DNA of 19,689 bases from Candidatus Aminicenantota bacterium (GTDB taxonomy: Bacteria > Acidobacteriota > Aminicenantia > UBA2199): positions 1 to 19,689 of the forward strand of contig JAGLQR010000003.1 of assembly GCA_023136725.1 (NCBI GenBank), given 5' to 3'. The position numbers and the translations under genes are program-made. Of this stretch, positions 5,936 to 12,804 are shown piece after piece. Under the pieces are notes generated by a model. It was not told the DNA's origin, made no database searches, and saw only the letters and a program-made list of their open reading frames with translations. Position 1 is the first letter of the stretch, and each line of letters starts with the position of its first letter.

Positions 5936-7865
5936 ACTTGAATTAATAAAAAGGACAGTATTGATTTTTACATTTCTTCTGTCAAGCATACTCATATTTC
6001 CTGATGAGAGTGCATCTTTGCTAAAGTTCTCAGATTTTTTTGGAGCGTTAGTGTTAAAATACGAGACTGTAGATGAAATGGATCTGAGTGGTTATTCTAA
6101 TAACAATTTTAATAGATCACATTTTGAATCCGGTTTACAACTTAATACAACTGGAAGCATATATCATCCTAATTTAATATTTTTTAGAGTGAATTTCAAT
6201 TTGATTGGATTTAGAACGAATAATACCTATTTGTCTGATACTGAAATCAATAATTCTGTAAATAACACCCATGATATTGAAATTCAATTCTTAAGAAAGA
6301 AAAAAATAAACTTTTCATTATATTCTCAAAACACATTTGGTTCCAGTGATAGAAAATTTTCTGAAAGGATTTATACTAATTCTGAAACTTATGGTGTCAG
6401 GCTTAATAATAATACTGGATTCCTCCCTTTCAGCTTGAATCTCTATAAAAGTAGTTTGTTATCCGAGTCAATCTCATTTCAATTGAGAAATGAAACTCAC
6501 AGAAATGCAGAACTTGATATGAAATTTATTAAAACAGGAAATGCTAAACTTTCTTTACACTCTAAATGGAGGGATTATAGTGAAAAATATTATGACTATA
6601 ATTATCAGTCATTTGATGTTAGTAGTGATTTTTACTATTTTTATGGCTCAACTAAATTGAGTAGTATTGATTCTAATTTAACATATCGGAAACTAACAGG
6701 TGACTATTCATTTGAAATTTTAACTTTTAAATTAGCTTCAACAAATTATATGAACAATAATCTATTTTCACATAGTTCGTATTCCTTAACCAAGGATTTT
6801 ATTGGAAGAACCCAACTTTCCTCAAATTTGTTTAATACTTCTCTGAATCACAGATTGTTTGACAGTGTTAAATCAAAACTAGGTTTTTCTGGAAGGATTG
6901 AAGACTCATTTACAAAAAAAATTACTTCTGCAAAAGGAGATATCAACGTCTCTTACCGTAAAAGGATTTATAATAATCAGTTATCAATTGGATATACCAG
7001 ATCTTTTGAAAGGGGAGATTTCAAGTCTAAAAGTGAAATCTCGGAAATGAAAGAGGAGTATAAGTTCTCAAGTTCAGAAACAATTACACTTTCAACTCCA
7101 GGGATAAAAATTGAGAGTTTACAGATTACTGACAGTACGCTATCGCAATTATATAAGCAATACATAGATTATGATCTGATAGTACTCGATGGATCAATAA
7201 CAATATACAGGATTATAGGTGGATCTATTCCACCAAATAGCAGCATTTTGGTCTACTATGAATATCTTACTTTCCCTGATCATATTCTCGAAACAAATTT
7301 TTCAAACTTCAGGGTTGGTATTGATGTTTTAAATCATTTTTATGTTTATTATAATAATCAGTTAAGTAAAATGAATATTAACTCAGAATATGTCATTACA
7401 CCGTATGAAGAGTTTGAAAGGGAAACTTTCGGAATTAAGCTTAAGTTTAAAATATTAAATGGAGAATATCATGTTGATAATTACAAATCTCCTATGTCAA
7501 GGTACAGAAGCAGATATTTTACGCTTTATTCCGGGTTCAGATTTTTAAAATACTTTAAAGTTTCCGGGAATTTTAATTCTAGAAAATCAGACTATTGGTC
7601 TCAGGAAATTAATAGTGACTATCAATCTTATATGGCAAATTTTTCATTTTTTCCGAATGCTCGAATCAGATTTAATGCAATTTACAGGAATATCGAATAT
7701 ACAACTCAAACTAACTTCTCACATCGGGAGAGTATGATTTTTAAATTAAGTTGGCAGATAAGAAAAATCCTGGTTGATCTTTTTTATGAGAGTACTTTAC
7801 GTGGACAAGCAGGATCATCAAGGGAACGATCTTATTTCAGCTTAATTATAAGGAGGATGTTTTGA
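5913..7865 (+). CDS. outer-membrane beta-barrel, putative porin of an electron conduit
   Basis: 650 residues. Signal peptide (TVLIFTFLLSSILIFPDESA), then a body dominated by alternating polar/aromatic strands typical of a transmembrane beta-barrel, ending SYFSLIIRRMF with a terminal Phe, the usual outer-membrane assembly signal. An early segment SIYHPNLIFFRVNFNLIGF resembles the opening strands of barrels found with multiheme cytochromes. Residues ~392-452 differ: IESLQITDSTLSQLYKQYID, LDGSITIYRIIGGSIPPNSS, ILVYYEYL, a soluble module seen inserted in other barrels that may act as plug or loop. It is not clearly MtrB/PioB. Placement among cytochrome and propeller genes suggests it sheathes a heme wire through the membrane, as MtrB does for MtrA, but this is inference. 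Local composition is very AT-rich (one 60-base line counted at 25% GC). Start ATG 5913 follows AGAGAAG. Confidence 0.78.
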   Translation: MRHIKRNKLELIKRTVLIFTFLLSSILIFPDESASLLKFSDFFGALVLKYETVDEMDLSGYSNNNFNRSHFESGLQLNTTGSIYHPNLIFFRVNFNLIGFRTNNTYLSDTEINNSVNNTHDIEIQFLRKKKINFSLYSQNTFGSSDRKFSERIYTNSETYGVRLNNNTGFLPFSLNLYKSSLLSESISFQLRNETHRNAELDMKFIKTGNAKLSLHSKWRDYSEKYYDYNYQSFDVSSDFYYFYGSTKLSSIDSNLTYRKLTGDYSFEILTFKLASTNYMNNNLFSHSSYSLTKDFIGRTQLSSNLFNTSLNHRLFDSVKSKLGFSGRIEDSFTKKITSAKGDINVSYRKRIYNNQLSIGYTRSFERGDFKSKSEISEMKEEYKFSSSETITLSTPGIKIESLQITDSTLSQLYKQYIDYDLIVLDGSITIYRIIGGSIPPNSSILVYYEYLTFPDHILETNFSNFRVGIDVLNHFYVYYNNQLSKMNINSEYVITPYEEFERETFGIKLKFKILNGEYHVDNYKSPMSRYRSRYFTLYSGFRFLKYFKVSGNFNSRKSDYWSQEINSDYQSYMANFSFFPNARIRFNAIYRNIEYTTQTNFSHRESMIFKLSWQIRKILVDLFYESTLRGQAGSSRERSYFSLIIRRMF

Positions 7866-8797
7866 GAAAAGTATACGCCCTGTTTTTTGTTTTATGTATT
7901 GCTTTTTTATATTTAAATCCTGAATCTGTAAAACTCATTAAAAGTATAAACTTTAAAGGATCAGCAAGTAATAATAAAATAATTAACATCATATTCGGGA
8001 AAAATCAGAAGCTATCAATAAGGCCATCTTCCATTGCCGAGCTCAAAGATAATACCTATTGTGTTACTGATCAACAGAATAGGATGGTAGTATTATTTGA
8101 TATAAATGGAAGAATAAAAAAAAAAATCAGGTCTTTCGGTAAAAAGAGGTTTATATCCCCCGTAAGTTGTTGCCGGGGAGAGTTAGGAAGTTTTTTTGTG
8201 TCTGATTCCTTTTATGGAGAAATAATCAAGTTTAATTCAAGTTTCAAGTTTGAAAAAGTTCTGGTCAGTAACAATAAAAGGCGTAATACAGGAATAAGTT
8301 ATTATTCCGGAAAATTATTCTGTACTGATACAGAAAATCATCAAATAATTATTTATAACAGCTTCGGGAATGAGATTCTTTCGTTTGGTCTAAGAGGAAA
8401 TAGAGATGGAGAATTTAATTTCCCCACCCATTTAACAGTTGATGAAAAATATATCTATGTAAATGATGCGTTGAACTTCAGAATACAAATATTTGATCAT
8501 AAAGGCAATTTTATCAGAAAATTTGGGCGGAATGGAATAAATGGGGGAGAATTTTCAAAACCAAAGGGAATTGCAGTAGATAGAAAAAACAGGATTTTTG
8601 TTACAGATGTGATTTATGATAATGTTCAAGTTTTTGACATAAATGGAAGATTTTTGTCATATTTTGGCGAAACGGGGAATTCTCCCGGTAAATTCTGGAT
8701 GCCCAGTGGGATAATTATAAATAGCAGAGAAGAAATAGTTATTGCTGATAAGTTTAATAGTAGAATCCAGATTTTCAAAGTTATTTCGGAGATATAA
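7862..8797 (+). CDS. exported NHL-repeat beta-propeller protein
   Basis: 311 residues starting at a TTG (7862) with an excellent AGGAGG at 7851-7856; the start overlaps the barrel's TGA by 4 bases (TTGA). An N-terminal hydrophobic segment (VYALFFVLCIAFLYL) is a signal peptide; there is no lipobox, unlike the first propeller. The rest is a six-bladed NHL propeller: IAELKDNTYCVTDQQNRMVV, YSGKLFCTDTENHQIIIYN, EKYIYVNDALNFRIQIFDHK, NRIFVTDVIYDNVQVFDING and EIVIADKFNSRIQIF, with inter-blade FGxxGNxxGEFxxP motifs. It is a paralogue of the lipoprotein two genes upstream and the pair brackets the pentaheme and barrel genes. Likely a soluble or loosely bound scaffold subunit of the same complex. The final bases overlap the dodecaheme start by one base (TAATG). 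Confidence 0.85.
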   Translation: MRKVYALFFVLCIAFLYLNPESVKLIKSINFKGSASNNKIINIIFGKNQKLSIRPSSIAELKDNTYCVTDQQNRMVVLFDINGRIKKKIRSFGKKRFISPVSCCRGELGSFFVSDSFYGEIIKFNSSFKFEKVLVSNNKRRNTGISYYSGKLFCTDTENHQIIIYNSFGNEILSFGLRGNRDGEFNFPTHLTVDEKYIYVNDALNFRIQIFDHKGNFIRKFGRNGINGGEFSKPKGIAVDRKNRIFVTDVIYDNVQVFDINGRFLSYFGETGNSPGKFWMPSGIIINSREEIVIADKFNSRIQIFKVISEI

Positions 8798-10479
8798 TGA
8801 AAAAAATTGCTGTTTGCATATGTATAGTGTTTTTAACGATTTCAATTTCAACCCGGAGTATAAAAAATTCGAAACACAATTTGTCCAGCTCCGGGGTCGG
8901 AGATATAAGGACATCAGATACAAATCAGATTTGCGTATTTTGTCATACTAGTCATACGAAAAGAAAAAACTCACCGCTTTGGAATAGGGAAGATTCAAAT
9001 GTTCAATATAAAACGTATAATAGTTCAACTCTTAATTCTGAAGTTGGTCAACCTGATGGTGCTTCAAAGTTATGTCTATCATGCCATGACGGTACTATTG
9101 CATTGGGGAAAGTACTTAGTATTTCAAAGGAACTTAATTTGCCAAACACAAGTTCCGGAAAATTTCCAAAAGGACATTCGGGAAATTTGGGGATAAATAT
9201 TTCCAATGATCACCCGATATCTTTTAATAGTGAGAATGTTACATCTCAATCATCAGAATTAAATCATCCTCCCTCTGGTGATCCAGTGAGGTATGATGGT
9301 GTTAAAAAGATTCAATGTACTACATGTCATGACCCACATACTGAAAATTTCTCAAGTTTTTTAGTTAAAGATAATATGAAAGCTGCATTATGTAAGTCAT
9401 GTCATGATCCAACTGGTTTTAAGGACATTTCGACTCACGATGTTTCAACTAAGGTTTGGAATGGTACAGGTATAAGACCATGGCCGAGTAATTTTTCTAT
9501 TTCTGTAAATCAAAACTCGTGCATGAATTGTCATCAAAGTCATAATGCTGCTGGAAGTGAACGCTTGATAAGATTGGGTCCGGATTCTGAAGTATGTCTG
9601 GCATGTCATAATGGAAACACAGGAGCAAATATTAAATCAGAACTAAGAAAAAGTTATTCTCATTCAGTCGATTTAATTACATATAAAAATACTCATGATC
9701 CTGATGAAAACATTTTGTCAAGTGCAATTCATGTTCAATGTGTTGATTGTCATAATCCACATATTGTTAATTCAACCGAATCTACAGCACCTTTTGTTAA
9801 TGGAAGGAGTAAAGGTGTTTCAGGAATAAATAGTTCGGGGATTATAGTAAATAACTCTCAATTTGAATATGAAGTTTGTCTTAAATGTCACGGGCAGGAC
9901 AGGTATAATGATCCAAAAGTAAATAGACAAGATCAGAATCAAAACTTGAATTTTGCATTTGATCAATCTAATAAAAGTTATCATCCTGTGGTGAATCAGG
10001 GCGCTTCTCGAAATGTCCCATCGTTGAAGATCAAATGGAATGAATCTTCAAGATTATATTGTACTGATTGCCATAATAGCAACAATGCCAGAAGGAATGG
10101 AGGATCGGGACCGAATGGGCCGCATGGATCAGTCTATGAACATATTCTTGAAAGTAGGTATCTGATCTCGACAATGATGCCTTATCAGCAATCGAATTAT
10201 GATCTGTGTTGGAAGTGTCACAGGCCGGAGATAGTGATGTCGGAGAATTTTTCCACTTTTAAGTATCATAAAAAACATGTAGATGAGAAAAAAACGCCAT
10301 GTTCAGTTTGTCATGACCCTCATGGGTCGAGACAGAATGTGGGGTTGATAAATTTTGATACCAGCGCTGTTTTTCCCAATCTTAACGGGGAATTGAAATT
10401 TGAAGTTATAGGTAATAAAGGTTATTGCTACCTGCAATGCCATGGAGAAGACCATTCTCCCGAAGATTATGAAAGATAG
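8797..10479 (+). CDS. 12-heme c-type cytochrome with N-terminal OmcE-like tetraheme module
   Basis: 560 residues with a signal peptide (KKIAVCICIVFLTISIS) and no lipobox. Eleven CXXCH motifs at Cys46, 93, 174, 199, 242, 267, 315, 361, 422, 471 and 502, plus CYLQCH (CX3CH, Cys544) near the C-terminus: probably 12 hemes. Residues ~25-205 are colinear with the tetraheme protein at 3083: SKHNL against SLHNF, CVFCHTSH against CEPCHTPH, PLWN, KLCLSCHDG, NDHPIS, CTTCHDPH, then CKSCHD, with heme spacings 47/81/25 against 52/89/26. The remaining ~350 residues carry eight more hemes in paired-CXXCH style. Signal and composition put it outside the inner membrane, probably surface-exposed or within the barrel complex. 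I infer a connector between conduit and filament. ATG overlaps the preceding stop by one base; GGAG lies 5 bases upstream. Confidence 0.85.
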   Translation: MKKIAVCICIVFLTISISTRSIKNSKHNLSSSGVGDIRTSDTNQICVFCHTSHTKRKNSPLWNREDSNVQYKTYNSSTLNSEVGQPDGASKLCLSCHDGTIALGKVLSISKELNLPNTSSGKFPKGHSGNLGINISNDHPISFNSENVTSQSSELNHPPSGDPVRYDGVKKIQCTTCHDPHTENFSSFLVKDNMKAALCKSCHDPTGFKDISTHDVSTKVWNGTGIRPWPSNFSISVNQNSCMNCHQSHNAAGSERLIRLGPDSEVCLACHNGNTGANIKSELRKSYSHSVDLITYKNTHDPDENILSSAIHVQCVDCHNPHIVNSTESTAPFVNGRSKGVSGINSSGIIVNNSQFEYEVCLKCHGQDRYNDPKVNRQDQNQNLNFAFDQSNKSYHPVVNQGASRNVPSLKIKWNESSRLYCTDCHNSNNARRNGGSGPNGPHGSVYEHILESRYLISTMMPYQQSNYDLCWKCHRPEIVMSENFSTFKYHKKHVDEKKTPCSVCHDPHGSRQNVGLINFDTSAVFPNLNGELKFEVIGNKGYCYLQCHGEDHSPEDYER

Positions 10480-10490
10480 GAGATGAGATT

Positions 10491-11765
10491 ATGAAAATAT
10501 TCTATTTAATTTTTGCACTTTTAATTGTATTGAATTTACCTTTAGTATCACAGGATAGTTGTATCACAACCAAATGTCATAAGGATTTTAAAGCTTTTAA
10601 ATCTCTCCATGCTCCTGTTGAGGAAGATTGTACCAATTGCCACGAGCAGGTTGAGAAGCATAAATTTAAATTTGATGATAGAGAAAACCTTTGTATACAA
10701 TGCCATGATGACAAGAAAGAGGGGAAGGTTGTTCATGAAGCAGTAGGATCCGGCTCCTGCACGGATTGTCATGACCCACATGGAAATAAATATAGTTCAC
10801 TGCTGAAGGAAGATAGAATAGATAAGGTCTGCTTTGAATGTCATGATCAAGATGAGATGGTGAAGAAATTCATCCATGGCCCGATGGAGTCCGGAGAATG
10901 CACAATGTGTCATGATGCCCACACATCGGCAAATGCAAAACTGCTTAAATCGCCCCAGGGGAAATTATGCACCGAGTGCCACGAAGATAAAGATATTTCA
11001 AAAATGGGGAAAAATGTGCATGCACCTATGGAAGAGGGATGCTCCGAATGTCACAATCCCCATTCGTCAGAATTTGAACATCAACTCAAAACCGAGCAGG
11101 GAAAAGTCTGTGCCGAGTGTCATGATGATATAGTTGAAAAATCGTTAAAAGCAAAAGTTCAGCATAAACCTTTGAATGAGGGCAGGAAATGTGGTAATTG
11201 TCACGATCCCCATGGAACCGGAATGGCTAAACTACTAAAAACCGATCTAATGAACGTCTGCCTGAATTGTCACAAAAAACCTTTGGAGAACAGCCCTCAT
11301 GGGAAATATAATATCGCAGACGTATTGAAGAAAAACAAATTCAAACACGGACCTGTCGAGGATGGAGAGTGTGGTTCCTGCCATAATGCACATGGTTCTG
11401 ACCATTTCAGGTTGCTGATAAATACATATCCGGAGAAGATGTATACTAAATATGACAAAAAATCATATCTCCTTTGTTTTGAATGCCATGATGATTCTAT
11501 TGCAAGGACAGCAAAAACGGTTGCTCTAACGGACTTCAGAGATGATGACAAAAATCTCCACTTCGTACATGTAAATAAGGAAAAGGGGAGGACCTGCAGG
11601 TTCTGCCATGAAGTTCATGCATCCAATTCTCCCAAACAGATCAGAGAAAAAGTGAAGTTCGGGAAATGGGAATTGCCGATCGGATTTAAGAAAACTTCAA
11701 CAGGAGGCAGTTGTGCTCCGGGGTGTCATAAACCCTATACATATTCCAGAAAAGAGAAGAAATAA
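10491..11765 (+). CDS. 15-heme periplasmic-type cytochrome of tandem paired-CXXCH repeats
   Basis: 424 residues with a signal peptide (MKIFYLIFALLIVLNLPLVS). Thirteen CXXCH motifs at Cys47, 68, 90, 114, 137, 160, 184, 207, 234, 257, 294, 329 and 369, plus CITTKCH (CX4CH, Cys24) at the mature N-terminus and CAPGCH (CX3CH, Cys408) near the end: up to 15 hemes. Most of the chain is a regular ~47-residue repeat with consensus HxPMExGxCxxCHDPH followed by a Leu-Leu-Lys segment and LCxxCH, i.e. paired-CXXCH modules, giving a long heme wire. No lipobox and no other domain; a fit inside or beneath the barrel, like MtrA in MtrB, is the simplest guess. Fifteen hemes in about 400 residues is dense. The gene is the last of the operon, 11 bases after the 12-heme gene, with AGGAG 8 bases before its ATG. 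GC rises visibly from here onward. Confidence 0.87.
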   Translation: MKIFYLIFALLIVLNLPLVSQDSCITTKCHKDFKAFKSLHAPVEEDCTNCHEQVEKHKFKFDDRENLCIQCHDDKKEGKVVHEAVGSGSCTDCHDPHGNKYSSLLKEDRIDKVCFECHDQDEMVKKFIHGPMESGECTMCHDAHTSANAKLLKSPQGKLCTECHEDKDISKMGKNVHAPMEEGCSECHNPHSSEFEHQLKTEQGKVCAECHDDIVEKSLKAKVQHKPLNEGRKCGNCHDPHGTGMAKLLKTDLMNVCLNCHKKPLENSPHGKYNIADVLKKNKFKHGPVEDGECGSCHNAHGSDHFRLLINTYPEKMYTKYDKKSYLLCFECHDDSIARTAKTVALTDFRDDDKNLHFVHVNKEKGRTCRFCHEVHASNSPKQIREKVKFGKWELPIGFKKTSTGGSCAPGCHKPYTYSRKEKK

Positions 11766-11790
11766 GTAAGTACTACATTAAGATAGTGGT

Positions 11791-11824
11791 TGTTCAAAAT
11801 TGAACATGTGTTCAATTTTGAACA
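11791..11824. promoter_or_regulatory. perfect 34-bp palindrome, probable double operator
   Basis: Arm TGTTCAAAATTGAACA (11791-11806), 2-base centre TG, arm TGTTCAATTTTGAACA (11809-11824); the second arm is the exact reverse complement of the first. Each arm is itself a dyad, GTTCAA-N2-TTGAAC, so the structure is two abutting 6-2-6 sites. It is not followed by a T run, so it is not a normal intrinsic terminator of the preceding operon. It lies upstream of the second conduit operon; the centre is about 62 bases before a start predicted from TATAAT at 11858-11863, a position usual for activators. Alternatively TTGAAC at 11818-11823 acts as a -35 and the site is a repressor operator. Confidence 0.65.
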
Positions 11825-11857
11825 CTGTTGTAAAATACTATAGTACTGAAGAATCCC

Positions 11858-11863
11858 TATAAT
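11858..11863 (+). promoter_or_regulatory. possible -10 element for the MtrA-like operon
   Basis: TATAAT at 11858-11863 is a perfect -10 hexamer but has no recognisable -35 at 16-18 bases, consistent with an activator-dependent promoter. A second candidate is TTGAAC (11818-11823) with TATAGT (11839-11844) at a short 15-base spacing. The leader from the first would be about 115 bases, with the rest of the gap holding no gene. Confidence 0.4.
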
Positions 11864-11891
11864 CCATATAAAACAAAACCGGTTTAATTAT

Positions 11892-11910
11892 TGAAGTATG
11901 GCATGCTTCA
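11892..11910. promoter_or_regulatory. 19-bp dyad in the leader of the MtrA-like operon
   Basis: TGAAGTATG, a single G, then CATGCTTCA: nine-base arms with one mismatch (T opposite G). It lies downstream of the candidate -10, where a bound protein would block transcription. Arms separated by one base favour a DNA operator over an RNA hairpin. No cognate regulator is identified. Confidence 0.4.
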
Positions 11911-11984
11911 TGCTCTATTGTTTAGTTATTAATTTAACAGGGTACTAGTGTGTACTTAAATAACTATTATAGGAGGGTGAAAAA

Positions 11985-12794
11985 TTGAATAAACGAATCT
12001 TAGGAGTATTGTTAATGACGTTCTGTCTGACAGTGTTCCTTGCGGTTGATATTTTCGGAGAAGAGGGCGCCGGAAATGTTTGTGCTGAGTGCCATGAAGA
12101 AGTTTCCATGAAGTTTATCGGAACAGCTCATGGTGTTTCCAGTACAAAATGTATTGACTGTCACGGAAATGCTGCAAAACATCTGGATAATGCTGAGTCC
12201 GGTAATATATTCTCATTCAAGAATGAGACTGCACTTCAGAAATCCAGACAATGTTTGTCCTGCCATAAACCGGTTGTTGCAGGTTTTATGAATGGTGAAC
12301 ATTCAAAAGCAGGTATAGACTGTACAAAGTGTCACGGCATTCATAAAAAAGTGAATTCAATGGCAAAACTAAATACAAAACTTTGTGCATCCTGTCACCA
12401 GGATGTTGCAGCTGAATTTAGGCTGAATGAAAAGCACCGTCTTGCGGAAGGGATATTGGAATGTACTTCATGTCATAATCCTCATGAAAGTTCAACTCGT
12501 CAGAGACTTGGTGGTTTTAAGCAGGAATCCTGTCTGAAATGTCACCGTGACAAAGGTGGTCCATTCATGCATGAACATGAAGCTTCCAGAGTTGAAGGCT
12601 GTGCTATATGTCACGATGTCCACGGGTCACCGAACAGGCACATGCTTAAACATCAGAGTGTAAGAGAATTATGCTTCAGCTGCCATGCTGTTGCACCGGA
12701 CTGGCATTTGAGGTTCCTTGCCAATGATACAAATTGTGCAAATTGCCATTCATCGATCCATGGTTCCAACCTGGATAAATTATTTTTGAAATAG
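11985..12794 (+). CDS. decaheme c-type cytochrome of the MtrA/DmsE type
   Basis: 269 residues from a TTG start (11985) with AGGAGG at 11971-11976, 8 bases upstream; the in-frame ATG alternatives would cut into the signal peptide (ILGVLLMTFCLTVFLAVDIF). Ten CXXCH motifs at Cys33, 56, 90, 113, 134, 160, 183, 206, 230 and 251, evenly spread. The opening CAECHEEVSMKFIGTAHG and CIDCHGNAAKH, and the closing pattern CHDVHGSPNRHMLK, CFSCH and CANCHSSIHGSN, are those of MtrA/DmsE/PioA decahemes, which run as a heme wire through the MtrB barrel and take electrons from periplasmic carriers. It is shorter than Shewanella MtrA (about 330), lacking N-terminal extras. The next gene is a barrel and the one after a surface decaheme lipoprotein, as in mtrCAB systems. 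Gene symbol withheld because orthology cannot be tested here. Confidence 0.88.
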   Translation: MNKRILGVLLMTFCLTVFLAVDIFGEEGAGNVCAECHEEVSMKFIGTAHGVSSTKCIDCHGNAAKHLDNAESGNIFSFKNETALQKSRQCLSCHKPVVAGFMNGEHSKAGIDCTKCHGIHKKVNSMAKLNTKLCASCHQDVAAEFRLNEKHRLAEGILECTSCHNPHESSTRQRLGGFKQESCLKCHRDKGGPFMHEHEASRVEGCAICHDVHGSPNRHMLKHQSVRELCFSCHAVAPDWHLRFLANDTNCANCHSSIHGSNLDKLFLK

Positions 12795-12804
12795 GAGCAG
12801 AATC

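Noticed and set aside
10491..11765. Regular ~140-base periodicity that might suggest a CRISPR or DNA satellite
   Set aside because: The repeat is at protein level (paired CXXCH modules); DNA copies diverge strongly and the frame is open throughout.
11791..11824. 34-bp palindrome as an intrinsic terminator of the 15-heme gene
   Set aside because: The stem is AT-rich, the centre leaves only two unpaired bases and no T run follows; the nested dyads look like an operator.
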